In this document: positions 15,832 through 23,358 of the stretch, in pieces | Layout: the number at the start of each line of letters is the position of its first letter | Numbering within the stretch: position 1 is the first letter of the stretch | Source of the DNA: CAZTJA01 sp964613745 | GTDB taxonomy: Bacteria; Desulfobacterota; Desulfomonilia; Desulfomonilales; Desulfomonilaceae | Direction: 5' to 3' | DNA: 24,731 bases | Assembly (NCBI GenBank): GCA_964613745.1 | Contig: CAZTJA010000045.1 | Span: 1 to 24,731, forward strand | Program-made: the position numbers and the translations under genes | Notes under the pieces: model-generated | Database searches by the model: none | What the model was told of the DNA's origin: nothing | Seen by the model: only the letters and a program-made list of their open reading frames with translations

Positions 15832-17073
15832 TTAGTGGATACGGATTTCCGATCTCGCGCCTTTTTTCTTGCCGCCCCTCGGCATTCCGTTGTCACCGGT
15901 GTCCTGTTCTAGTCTGTAATCTTTACCATTCTTCTCAATGTTTTCTTCAATTACTTTTTCCGTCGGGACCCAATTTCCGTTCACCATTTTCTGATACGTA
16001 TAGTATCTGTGATCCTTGGGCATTTTGTTCGGAGGAACGATTTCCGTGTCCACCGCGTTGTAATCCACCTGCGTATTGAGCACTTCACGCACGTACTCGA
16101 CGGCGGGCTGGAGGACCAGTGGATCGGGCATTATTTCGGGTACCAGCTCCCTGGCGTCTCTTTTTTCTATGTTTTCCAGCAATTGCGCGGCAATGTGCAA
16201 ATGTTCGATCTCTTGCTCCAAATGTTCTTCCCAAATCTTTTTTATACCCTGATCGGGTTCCTGGCTTGCAAAGGACCAGTACAACCAGCACTCATTGTAT
16301 TCATGCAGCAACAGCATTTCGTACCATGACATTCTTGGGTCCAATAGGCTTTCATATTGTGTGACGTGCTGCTCTTCGATTTGGCCGATTTCCAGGTAGA
16401 CTCCTCGTCCGACCGGATCCATAATTCGATTGCCCATGTTCATGTAGAAGTTCATGGTTTGCTGCTCTCCGGCAACAAGGGTCATGACGTAAAGTACCGA
16501 TTTTGGAGTGGAACTCTTGAGATCTGCAAATCTACGGACGTCATCATAGGGATGCCGATGTTCTCTGATGGTTGGTCTCCCCGGCAGAATATCGGTATAA
16601 CTCTTTACGATTTTTCCCGCTTCTTTCTGTTCGGTGAGCTGCATGAGATTGGCGTATCGGTAAAGATGATCAAAGTCCTCCAAGAGACCGAATTCAAAAA
16701 CCTGGCGAATGTACGGATCTTCGACATTCTGGGCAAAGAAAGCGGTCAGATCTACAGCCAACTGTTCGTAGCCGATGGTCGCTTCGAGAATAGAAGCTTC
16801 GGCCGGTACAAGCCAATTCACGACTTTTTGCTGCTGCTGTTCCACCCTCCGGGCCATGGCACATTTCTTTTTCAATTCCAGATCGGGAGTATGTCGTGCC
16901 ATTTCATGCCCAAAAATGGCAGCTTCAACCTCTATCCCGTTCATCAGGATTACCCTTGCCTGGGTGTATGGATCTACTTCATTCTTGTCATAAGGAATGA
17001 CGTTTAGGTCCGACCAAGGCCTCATCTGTTTTTCGATAGGAATCCCTTTTTCTTCGAACGGATTGAAACTCAT
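15832..17073 (-). CDS. tandem ferritin-like diiron protein
   Basis: A 413-residue cytoplasmic protein built of two ferritin-like four-helix bundles. The second carries a textbook diiron pattern: E203, E233-x2-H236, E258, E288-x2-H291. The first has E48, E78-x2-Q81, E103, D133-x2-H136, with the same 30-25-30 residue spacing, so it looks like a duplicated bundle whose metal site has drifted. Residues about 330-413 are a charged, probably extended tail ending in Lys/Arg-rich sequence. Such proteins may be peroxide-scavenging or metal-binding stress proteins; the reaction here is unknown. The ATG has AGGAGG eight bases upstream. It ends at a strong terminator and has inverted repeats in its leader. 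The two-bundle reading is mine from spacing; the family name is not certain. Confidence 0.8.
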   Translation of the reverse strand: MSFNPFEEKGIPIEKQMRPWSDLNVIPYDKNEVDPYTQARVILMNGIEVEAAIFGHEMARHTPDLELKKKCAMARRVEQQQQKVVNWLVPAEASILEATIGYEQLAVDLTAFFAQNVEDPYIRQVFEFGLLEDFDHLYRYANLMQLTEQKEAGKIVKSYTDILPGRPTIREHRHPYDDVRRFADLKSSTPKSVLYVMTLVAGEQQTMNFYMNMGNRIMDPVGRGVYLEIGQIEEQHVTQYESLLDPRMSWYEMLLLHEYNECWLYWSFASQEPDQGIKKIWEEHLEQEIEHLHIAAQLLENIEKRDARELVPEIMPDPLVLQPAVEYVREVLNTQVDYNAVDTEIVPPNKMPKDHRYYTYQKMVNGNWVPTEKVIEENIEKNGKDYRLEQDTGDNGMPRGGKKKGARSEIRIH

Positions 17074-17100
17074 TAATTTGCCTCCTGTTTTTACTAATTT

Positions 17101-17139
17101 GAAACACTTAGTGGTTTCGGGGTGTTGATCAATTCAACA
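17101..17139 (-). promoter_or_regulatory. inverted repeats in the leader of the ferritin-like gene
   Basis: GAAACACTTAGTGGTTTC (17101-17118) can form a bulged hairpin about 10 bases before the ribosome-binding site. TGTTGA (17123-17128) and TCAACA (17134-17139) form a perfect six-base inverted repeat with a five-base spacer. Either could be an operator or leader structure. Neither fits a Fur or PerR box that I recognise. Confidence 0.3.
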
Positions 17140-17307
17140 TAGCTACAATTGCAACTAGAACATCGTAATTTACTGTGAAACAATATTGAGTTCAGAGTGA
17201 TGCATACAACTTTTCTTGTCAATAGCTTAAAGCTGATCATGCCGCCAGGTGACGACTGTTACATCCCGGGAAGTAGCCAAGTTCGCAAACTTACACAGCA
17301 GGTTTGG

Positions 17308-18489
17308 CTATTTCCGTGACTCCCGGTGGAAAAGAATTGAAGCCGTTGTCCCTCCGGAATTCTTGCATTCCTCCAGAGATGATACGTGCGGGCATAAGGA
17401 TATGCAGCCGGGACAATGATCCAGTGCAGTCGGAAGATACCTGCAGCGAACCGAATCAATGTTTATGTCAAAATAACCCTGCTCCGAGACGGCTTTGAGT
17501 CTGAGAAGCTCCAGACCTTTACCGCCCGCTCCGAATTCGTACGGGGTCTTTGTTGAATAATCGTCAGTGTCTTGCGTATGGTGAAACCCGTCAAATATGA
17601 AAGGCAGCTCTGCCAATGAAATTCCGATGCCGAAATCCTGAACTTCGAGCCGAACCGCTTCGCCTTCCGGGTGGATCTTTATGAAGATCTCACTCTCATC
17701 GGGGGTATTCTCAATGGAGTTCTTGACCAGCGTTTCAATTGCCTGCCCATAGATATCTATGTCCAGGAAGTCACAACAAAAAAAACAGGATTGAAGACGA
17801 AGGGATACATTCCGAAAATGAGCCGCCTGTCTGATGTTTTCAAGATTCCGACCTGCAACTTCCGACGGATCGAAAGATATGGAATGGTAGTCGTAGGGCA
17901 TTAAAATTTCTTCAACTGCAGTTTCTATCTGTTTGAGGCGGTTCAGGTTTCTCGTGATTCTTTCGATTGCTCGTGTCCTGAAGAGTTCATTTGCATCCCC
18001 ATCTTCCAAGGTACTTAGAGATGCCGCGATGATGGAAAGCGGTGTTCTCAGTTCATGGGACAGGTGATCTACTGCTTTCTTCCGAACTTTCGCCAGAGAC
18101 TTTAAATCCGTGATGTTCTTCAGGACAACGACAATGTTCTGAAGGTCCGGTTCGCAGACATCTACCTGAAGGAAGGCCGTTGACAATGCGAGGTCGATAA
18201 TTTGGCCGTCGGGACGCCGGAATTCTATTTCTTTATGTGAGCAGGTTTTACCCGATTCCAGGACAGATGCTACCGCGGAATGGAGGCGAGAATTGAGAGA
18301 GTCCTCTGAAAAGACATCCGAGTACAATCGGCCGATCGCCTGTGTTGCAGCCATTCCGAGAAGTTTTTCAGAAGCGGGGTTCATGAAGAAAATTCTACCA
18401 TTGCATTCGAGCGTCATGACTCCTTCATCAATATTTTCGATGATGAGTTTTTCCAAGGCTGCTTGGGGCATATTTTGTTCATGTTTCAT
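17308..18489 (-). CDS. PAS histidine kinase with a Cys-rich insertion in its ATPase domain
   Basis: A 393-residue soluble histidine kinase. A PAS domain covers about 12-125 (ENIDEGVMTLECNGRIFFMN at its start). The phosphoacceptor is H145 (HLSHELRTP). The ATPase domain has N257 (LVKNSIENTP), G1 DFGIGI (285-290) and a glycine-rich lid GAGGKGLELL (320-329). Between the lid and the last strand (GGTTASILF) lies a Cys cluster: C349, C359, C362, C366 and C375. C359-x2-C362-x3-C366 looks metal-binding, and a further C235-x2-CC sits before the N box. I recall similar insertions in deltaproteobacterial kinases. No regulator is adjacent. A redox- or metal-sensing input inside the ATPase domain is inferred. 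It is divergent from the small Cys-rich gene; no strong ribosome-binding site precedes the ATG. Confidence 0.9.
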   Translation of the reverse strand: MKHEQNMPQAALEKLIIENIDEGVMTLECNGRIFFMNPASEKLLGMAATQAIGRLYSDVFSEDSLNSRLHSAVASVLESGKTCSHKEIEFRRPDGQIIDLALSTAFLQVDVCEPDLQNIVVVLKNITDLKSLAKVRKKAVDHLSHELRTPLSIIAASLSTLEDGDANELFRTRAIERITRNLNRLKQIETAVEEILMPYDYHSISFDPSEVAGRNLENIRQAAHFRNVSLRLQSCFFCCDFLDIDIYGQAIETLVKNSIENTPDESEIFIKIHPEGEAVRLEVQDFGIGISLAELPFIFDGFHHTQDTDDYSTKTPYEFGAGGKGLELLRLKAVSEQGYFDINIDSVRCRYLPTALDHCPGCISLCPHVSSLEECKNSGGTTASILFHRESRK

Positions 18490-18686
18490 GGGCCACCGTA
18501 TTGTCTACAATAGTAATGTGGAATAGGGAGGTTTTTTTGTGTGTAGTACTTGCAAATCCATAAACAAAGTCTTACCTATATTTCATGATCCGAATAGTAA
18601 TGAAATACACTTGAGAACTCTTAATGTGTAAGTCAGTTTCAAACCGAATCGGATCTCAAAGATATCCACGGGTACAGGAGGTTGAC

Positions 18687-18950
18687 ATGCCTGAGGATCG
18701 TACTTGCCCCCATTGTGGAGACAAAATGGATCCAATTGAAACACCACTAGAATCATCTTGGGGCGGCGAGGTTCACTACGTCTGCTTTAACGATGAATGC
18801 TGTTATTTTAAGAACAGCTGGAACTCTTTGTTGGAACAAGGAATCGAGAATACCGGCTACAGGTGCAGAATGGATCCTCGCGGCGCTTGCGGTCCAATGG
18901 CCGTGTGGTCTTCGGATGCGCTTAAGAATCGGATCTGCAGTAACGTTTAG
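18687..18950 (+). CDS. small Cys-rich (zinc-ribbon-like) protein, stand-alone copy
   Basis: An 87-residue protein with C7-x2-C10, C33-x4-CC (38, 39), and C60-x7-C68 in TCPHCG, CFNDECCYF and YRCRMDPRGACGP. It probably binds zinc or an Fe-S centre. It is about two-thirds identical by eye to the N-terminal module of the methyltransferase encoded next (19094). The ATG at 18687 has AGGAGG six bases upstream; an ATG 21 codons earlier does not. A strong intrinsic terminator follows, so it is likely transcribed on its own. The function is unknown; it could act on the same partner or substrate as the fused copy. Confidence 0.8.
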   Translation: MPEDRTCPHCGDKMDPIETPLESSWGGEVHYVCFNDECCYFKNSWNSLLEQGIENTGYRCRMDPRGACGPMAVWSSDALKNRICSNV

Positions 18951-18991
18951 CAATTTTCATACTTTTTACAACAACAATGAAGTTGACATGA

Positions 18992-19029
18992 AGACAAGTG
19001 CCGAATTCCGGTTTCTTGTCTCTTTTTTT
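18992..19029 (+). terminator. intrinsic terminator between the two Cys-rich genes
   Basis: AGACAAG (18992-18998) pairs with CTTGTCT (19015-19021), with an inner CCG/CGG pairing, followed by C and seven T (19023-19029). It starts 42 bases after the stop of the small gene. A consensus TATAAT (19029-19034) immediately follows and might serve the methyltransferase gene, though no -35 box is evident. Confidence 0.75.
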
Positions 19030-19093
19030 ATAATCTTCTATAGTTTATCACTCATAGTTCAAATTGACGGCACGAAAACCAGGAGGTTGCCAA

Positions 19094-20029
19094 GTGGCCC
19101 CTAAGAAAACTTGTCCGCATTGCGGTGCAGAAATGGACGGCATAGAAACACCTTTGGATTCCTCATGGGGAGGCGAAATCCACCAAATCTGTTTTAATGA
19201 CGAATGTTGCTATTTTGTAAACAGTTGGAACAAATTGGAAGCGCAAGGAATTGAACACGTAGGATATCGTTGCAGAGTAGACCCCAGAGGTGCTTGCGGC
19301 CCGATACCCGTGACGTCTCCGCAAGACTTGAAAGATTTGATTGTAACCGACGCGCCGGTGGTGAAGGGAACGCTTGATTACTATTCGGCTCAGGATTTTG
19401 CTCGTGATGACGATAATGCCGACGAAATTTTCTACGAGAAACCGAGATTTGTTGAACATCTTGATTCATTGGCTTTATCAACGGTTGAGGATCTCTTTGT
19501 AAGACTCATTCCGAAGAACTCTCGCATACTTGACCTGATGGCCGGTCCCAATTCCCACCTAAGGGCGGAAATCAATGCTCGCGAGATCATCGGATTAGGT
19601 CTGAACCAAGAGGAGCTGAAGGCTAACAGCGCTCTCACGGGCCATGTTCTACATGATGTGAATGCGAATCCTAAATTACCGTTTGAAGATGATTCTTTCA
19701 ATGCGGTCGTCAATACCGTGTCTGTCGATTACATGGTAAAACCCGTAGAACTGTTCAGAGATGTAGCAAGAATTCTGGCTCCCAAAGGTATTTTCATCGT
19801 AGTCTTTTCAAACAGAATGTTTCCACCCAAAGCAGTTGGTATATGGAAGAGAACTACGGAATCCGAGAGAACGGACCTGGTAAAGAAATATTTTTCGGCG
19901 GCGGAGCTGTTCTATATTGACGGATATTTCGAAAGTAAAGGACATCCCCGACCTTCGGATGACAAATACTATTCACTGGGCATTCCCAGCGATCCCATTT
20001 ATGCGGTATGGGGAAAAGTGCTTAAATAA
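19094..20029 (+). CDS. Cys-rich module fused to a class I methyltransferase
   Basis: A 311-residue fusion. Residues 1-70 repeat the small Cys-rich protein upstream (TCPHCG, CFNDECCYF, YRCRVDPRGACGP). Residues about 100-311 form a class I SAM-dependent methyltransferase of a type also found in cyanobacteria and plants. Motif I is the unusual ILDLMAGPNSHL rather than LDLGCGxG, followed by IIGLGLNQEELKAN, HDVNANPKLPFEDDSFNAVV and the post-motif ARILAPKGIFIVVFSNRMFPPKA. The start is GTG at 19094, with AGGAGG seven bases upstream; the next ATG upstream (19064) has no such site. The substrate is unknown; the Cys-rich module may recruit it or bind a metal. The small membrane-anchored protein begins 31 bases downstream, so these genes are probably co-transcribed. 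Confidence 0.87.
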   Translation: MAPKKTCPHCGAEMDGIETPLDSSWGGEIHQICFNDECCYFVNSWNKLEAQGIEHVGYRCRVDPRGACGPIPVTSPQDLKDLIVTDAPVVKGTLDYYSAQDFARDDDNADEIFYEKPRFVEHLDSLALSTVEDLFVRLIPKNSRILDLMAGPNSHLRAEINAREIIGLGLNQEELKANSALTGHVLHDVNANPKLPFEDDSFNAVVNTVSVDYMVKPVELFRDVARILAPKGIFIVVFSNRMFPPKAVGIWKRTTESERTDLVKKYFSAAELFYIDGYFESKGHPRPSDDKYYSLGIPSDPIYAVWGKVLK

Positions 20030-20060
20030 AGACCGCGAGTCCTTATGAGAAAGGCCCTCC

Positions 20061-20516
20061 TTGGCGAGCCATAAAGTTTTTATAATCAAAGCTGTTGTCC
20101 TTACGCTGATTTTTTCAGTTGTTATGGTCAGTATTTCATCTGCGGTGATGAAGCGTAAGGACAGGGTTACCACATTCGAAGTGCCTACAACCGGGAGCAT
20201 AATTGACGTAAATTACAGACCGGAATTTGACGAGTGGTGGATTCAATGCCGGGAAGGGGAGAATGTGGTCATTTACACCTATGATCACAAGACTCAGTCG
20301 TGGGGAAAAGTAATTTTTACTCCCAAAAAGGCTGAGGACAGGGCGACTATTCCGGCGGACAAGACCAGAACGTCTGAACCGACTCAACTGCCTCGAGAAG
20401 AAGAAAAAAGTCACGGTCAAAAGGTCGATGGAAAGAAGGATTCGGACAAAGAACAGAAAAAAGCGGACAAGAAGTGGTGGGATCCTCTTAATCTGATCAA
20501 AGGAGCCGAGAAGTAA
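20061..20516 (+). CDS. small membrane-anchored or secreted protein with charged tail
   Basis: Unrecognised 151-residue protein beginning with TTG (AAAGG six bases upstream; an in-frame stop 15 bases before excludes earlier starts). Residues about 8-29 are a single hydrophobic segment, either an uncleaved anchor or a signal peptide ending near SSA. A short beta-rich region (about 36-88, with EFDEWWIQCREGENVVIYTYDH) follows. Then comes a Lys/Glu-rich, low-complexity stretch and a C-terminal KWWDPLNLIKG. It sits 31 bases after the methyltransferase and 16 before the hydrolase gene, so it is probably part of their transcript. An extracytoplasmic location follows from the leader. Confidence 0.6.
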   Translation: MASHKVFIIKAVVLTLIFSVVMVSISSAVMKRKDRVTTFEVPTTGSIIDVNYRPEFDEWWIQCREGENVVIYTYDHKTQSWGKVIFTPKKAEDRATIPADKTRTSEPTQLPREEEKSHGQKVDGKKDSDKEQKKADKKWWDPLNLIKGAEK

Positions 20517-20532
20517 AAAATATGAGGTCACA

Positions 20533-21120
20533 ATGAATGGTTATGCGCTCGTAATCGTCGACATGCTGAAAGATAACGTGAACACTTCCGGTCACGGCAT
20601 GATAGATGTGGAAGCGAAAAAAATCATACCGAACATTTTGAAATTAAGTCGCGAGTTCCGTGAAACGGGTAATCATGTTGTTTTTGCGTGTGACAGCTTT
20701 ATGCCCAATGATTTCATCTTCGGCGGTAAAATGAAACCACATGCAATCAGAGGGACCGGCGGAGATATGCCTATTGACGAGCTGGAGCCTCAGCCCGGTG
20801 ATCTCATCTTGTCAAAGCGCCGCATGAGTGCCTTTTACAAGACTGACTTCGATCAAACACTGAGAACATGGGGAGTTCATACCGTAGCGGTATGTGGAAT
20901 AGTGACCAACGTATGCGTTCTATTCACTGCGTTTGACGCCCTGCAGAATGACTTTAACGCGGTGATCGTTTCCGACGCTTCAGCGTGTCACAAACCCGAA
21001 TTGCATGAAGCAACCATTGGGATGTACACGAATTTTGTTTTGGCTCCACTGCTGAGAGTTTTGGAATCAAAGGAAATAATGAGGGAGATACGGAGGCCGA
21101 GCTGTGCGGGCTGCTGCTGA
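20533..21120 (+). CDS. isochorismatase-family cysteine hydrolase
   Basis: A 195-residue enzyme of the isochorismatase/nicotinamidase superfamily, with the catalytic triad D10 (LVIVDML), K95 (ILSKRRMSAFYKTDF) and C128 (VCGIVTNVCVLFTAFDA). The family hydrolyses amides such as nicotinamide, or vinyl ethers such as isochorismate; the substrate here cannot be told. The typical non-proline cis-peptide region (GIVTNVC) is present. The last five residues are CAGCC, an unusual Cys-rich tail. The ATG has GAGGT five bases upstream. Its stop codon (21118-21120) directly abuts the stop of hrcA on the other strand, with no terminator between. Confidence 0.9.
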   Translation: MNGYALVIVDMLKDNVNTSGHGMIDVEAKKIIPNILKLSREFRETGNHVVFACDSFMPNDFIFGGKMKPHAIRGTGGDMPIDELEPQPGDLILSKRRMSAFYKTDFDQTLRTWGVHTVAVCGIVTNVCVLFTAFDALQNDFNAVIVSDASACHKPELHEATIGMYTNFVLAPLLRVLESKEIMREIRRPSCAGCC

Positions 21121-22167
21121 TTACGATTCAGATTCTATCACTTCTTTGAGATGACTATTGAGAACCACAGCGGTCGCCTGAACTAAAGGAATCAGCTTAA
21201 TGTAGTTCATGCGTTTAGGTCCGATTACGGCCAGGGTGCCTAAAACCGACTCGGTGGTTCGAATCGGATATGTAATGACCGAGCACGGTTCTATTTCATC
21301 AATTCCGTGTTCGGATCCTATAAATACCCGGATACCGTCTGCTTTCAGAGTCTTGTCCAGGAGTCTCAAGAGGTTGCTCTTATCTTCAAACGTCACCAAC
21401 AAGGCCTTGATTTTCTCAATCCGGTTGAATTCCGGTTCTTCCAGGATGTTGGTTTGACCTTCAATGTAAACTTCCCTTGAATGGTTCGACGTTAGGATCG
21501 AATGGCTCAACTTCAGGGCCCGGGAGAGCATATCGTCAAATTGTGTTTTCTCTTTCGTCAGTTCCTGCTCGATTCTTTCTCTTGCCTGATCGAGATCCAG
21601 GTCTTTGAGCAGGTCATTTATCATTCGAGCGTACTTTTCGAGCGTCTCCTGATCGAAATCGTTGTCGTCCAATATCACTTTACTTTGGACGAATCCGCCG
21701 GCTGAGACGAGCACAACGAGAATTCGATTTTCGGACATCTTGATAAATTCGATTGCTTTAAAAGCCTGTTCAACCATCGGTGTCGCTGCGACGACGCCGG
21801 CTTGCTTCGAGAAATCCGCAAGCACCCATGATGATTTCTTCAGTATTTCCCTGATGTCATTGCCTGCAGGTTTAAGGGATGCTTCGATGGCCCAGTACTC
21901 GGACATGGGGACATGTTCCAGGTGCACAAAAGAATCCACATAGAATCTGTAGCCCAGATCCGTTGGAATTCTCCCTGCGCTGACATGAGGTTGAGTGATA
22001 TAGCCGGAATCGGTAAGGTCACTCATGATGTTTCGGATGGATGCCGCCGACAAGCCGATGGATTTGATTTTCGAAACCGTTCTGGATCCTACGGGTTCAC
22101 CCGTAGATATATATTCGGTAACTATTGCTTTAAGGATGATTTCTGATCTTTTTTCCAAATGGCTCAT
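21121..22167 (-). CDS. hrcA: HrcA heat-shock repressor
   Basis: HrcA represses chaperone genes by binding CIRCE elements and is itself stabilised by GroEL. The 348-residue protein has the N-terminal winged helix (RSEIILKAIVTEYISTGEPVGSRTV, then LSAASIRNIMSDLTDSGYITQPHVSAGRIPTDLGYRFYVD). The C-terminal domain ends with GLAVIGPKRMNY-type sequence (here GTLAVIGPKRMNYIKLIPLV). The length is normal. Usually hrcA lies next to grpE and dnaK; here the neighbours are a phosphatase-like gene upstream and an unrelated convergent hydrolase downstream, so it may be the single copy away from the chaperones. I found no canonical CIRCE in the 117 bases upstream. A TTGACG (22234-22239, minus strand) may be its -35 box, but the -10 is poor. 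Confidence 0.95.
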   Translation of the reverse strand: MSHLEKRSEIILKAIVTEYISTGEPVGSRTVSKIKSIGLSAASIRNIMSDLTDSGYITQPHVSAGRIPTDLGYRFYVDSFVHLEHVPMSEYWAIEASLKPAGNDIREILKKSSWVLADFSKQAGVVAATPMVEQAFKAIEFIKMSENRILVVLVSAGGFVQSKVILDDNDFDQETLEKYARMINDLLKDLDLDQARERIEQELTKEKTQFDDMLSRALKLSHSILTSNHSREVYIEGQTNILEEPEFNRIEKIKALLVTFEDKSNLLRLLDKTLKADGIRVFIGSEHGIDEIEPCSVITYPIRTTESVLGTLAVIGPKRMNYIKLIPLVQATAVVLNSHLKEVIESES

Positions 22168-22284
22168 TTCGATTCACTCACTACGTAGATGAACCTGCCG
22201 GAGCATGCTAACATTAATGATCCAAAGTCCTACCGTCAAGAAAAACTCGGCCGGGTGCTTTATTATGACCTCAGCCAACTACCG

Positions 22285-23091
22285 TCAGATTCTGTTCATG
22301 TACTTTAGAAACGACTTGTAGGCTCCTTTTGGGGCTGCGATCATGGGTTCGTCAACACGCTTGCCGTCCAGGTATTCGCCCACATGAAATCGTTTTCCGT
22401 CTAGAAACCGGATTTCGCCTCCTGCGGCTTCCAAAATAATGCTGCCTGCAGCGAGATCACGGACATTCACGTTTTTGATTACGCACGCGTCCGCTGCGCC
22501 TCTGGCGACGTATGCCAGATGACCGGCGGAAGAGCCGAAGTTGCGCAACTTACCCGGAAAGGTGCACGAGAAATCGAGATGGAATCTCGAGTAGACCAGC
22601 ACTAAACTTTCGTTATCGACGGATGGATCTTCCCGAACGGATATCTTGTTGTCGTTCAGTAAAGCTTCACGACCGGCATATGCCGAATACAATTCACCGG
22701 TAACCGGGAGGTACAGGAAGCCGAGTACAGGCCAGAATTTTTCGAATAATGCGGCGCTGATGCCCCAGACAGGCATGCCGGCCTGAAAAGAAGCCGCTCC
22801 GTCCAATGTATCCAGAATCCATAAGAATCTTGGACAACTTTCCTTGCCTATTTGTTCTTCCGACAGGTCTCTTAAGAAGGCATGCGATTCGAAGCTGCCT
22901 TTAATTTTTTCCGAAAAAAGCTCCCATGCCGCGTTTTCAGCTTCGGTGACGAGTTCGTCGTCAAATTTCAATCTGCTGTTGCCTCTCCCGTACTTCTCAC
23001 GAAGAATAACGCCGCTCTTTCGAAGGGTGTTCTCCACAAACTCTTTTAATGTCCACAATTCTCTTTCGCTTAATGACTGTTGGTCCGACAT
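22285..23091 (-). CDS. inositol-monophosphatase-family phosphatase
   Basis: A 268-residue member of the Mg-dependent, Li-sensitive phosphatase superfamily (IMPase/CysQ/FBPase-like). Visible motifs: SEEQIG (E78-E79) as the first metal-binding acid, and D94-x2-D97-G in LDTLDGAASF, the usual DxxDG(T/S) box with A where T is common. The late motif RDLAAGSIILEAAGG (D212) has Arg replacing the usual Trp before D. It could dephosphorylate inositol phosphate, a sugar phosphate or PAP; the sequence does not decide. The ATG has GGGGAG four bases upstream. It lies 117 bases upstream of hrcA in the same direction, so co-transcription is possible but not tight. Confidence 0.85.
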   Translation of the reverse strand: MSDQQSLSERELWTLKEFVENTLRKSGVILREKYGRGNSRLKFDDELVTEAENAAWELFSEKIKGSFESHAFLRDLSEEQIGKESCPRFLWILDTLDGAASFQAGMPVWGISAALFEKFWPVLGFLYLPVTGELYSAYAGREALLNDNKISVREDPSVDNESLVLVYSRFHLDFSCTFPGKLRNFGSSAGHLAYVARGAADACVIKNVNVRDLAAGSIILEAAGGEIRFLDGKRFHVGEYLDGKRVDEPMIAAPKGAYKSFLKYMNRI

Positions 23092-23274
23092 GGGACTCCC
23101 CTTATCCGCAAAATATGAGCTTTAAACGTTAAGTGCGAAATGTAGCGTTATCCTCTTTTGTTTGGATCAACGCGCCCGGATCGAAGTCCAAAAAGTATAG
23201 AGGTATTGTGAAAAGGGATCAACAATCTCGTCAGTGAGGTTACATTTTTCTTATAGAGGCAGATTTCAAAACTA

Positions 23275-23303
23275 TTGCGTTTCGGTTGGACTATGGAGAT
23301 AAT
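23275..23303 (+). promoter_or_regulatory. probable sigma-70 promoter of the repeat protein
   Basis: TTGCGT (23275-23280), a 17-base spacer, then GATAAT (23298-23303). The -10 box is close to consensus and the -35 box moderate. The predicted start near 23310 coincides with the foot of a leader hairpin (23309-23345). Confidence 0.45.
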
Positions 23304-23308
23304 GATCG

Positions 23309-23345
23309 CACAATGAGGATCCCTACGGCCGAAAGCGGCCTTGTG
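23309..23345 (+). repeat. inverted repeats in the leader of the repeat protein
   Basis: GGCCG (23327-23331) and CGGCC (23336-23340) pair around an AAAG loop. CACAA (23309-23313) can pair with TTGTG (23341-23345) directly below it on the 3' side, leaving a 13-base bulge on the 5' side. The repeat ends just before the TAGGAGT ribosome-binding site. Confidence 0.35.
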
Positions 23346-23358
23346 ATAGGAGTTAACC

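Noticed and set aside
16357..17007. 216-codon open frame antisense to the ferritin-like gene
   Set aside because: It is a mirror of the real gene's codon pattern, with no ribosome-binding site or known motif.
17274..17310. TAGCCAA/TTGGCTA repeat at the end of the second kinase as a terminator
   Set aside because: It includes the stop codon, has a long loop and no T tract on the minus strand.
18987..19104. Possible 38-residue hydrophobic peptide overlapping the methyltransferase start
   Set aside because: Its hydrophobic part comes from the terminator T tract, and it lacks a good ribosome-binding site.
22168..22284. CIRCE-like half sites (TTAGCA and GAGTG on the minus strand) before hrcA
   Set aside because: The spacing is far from nine bases and the halves are incomplete, so it is not a CIRCE element.
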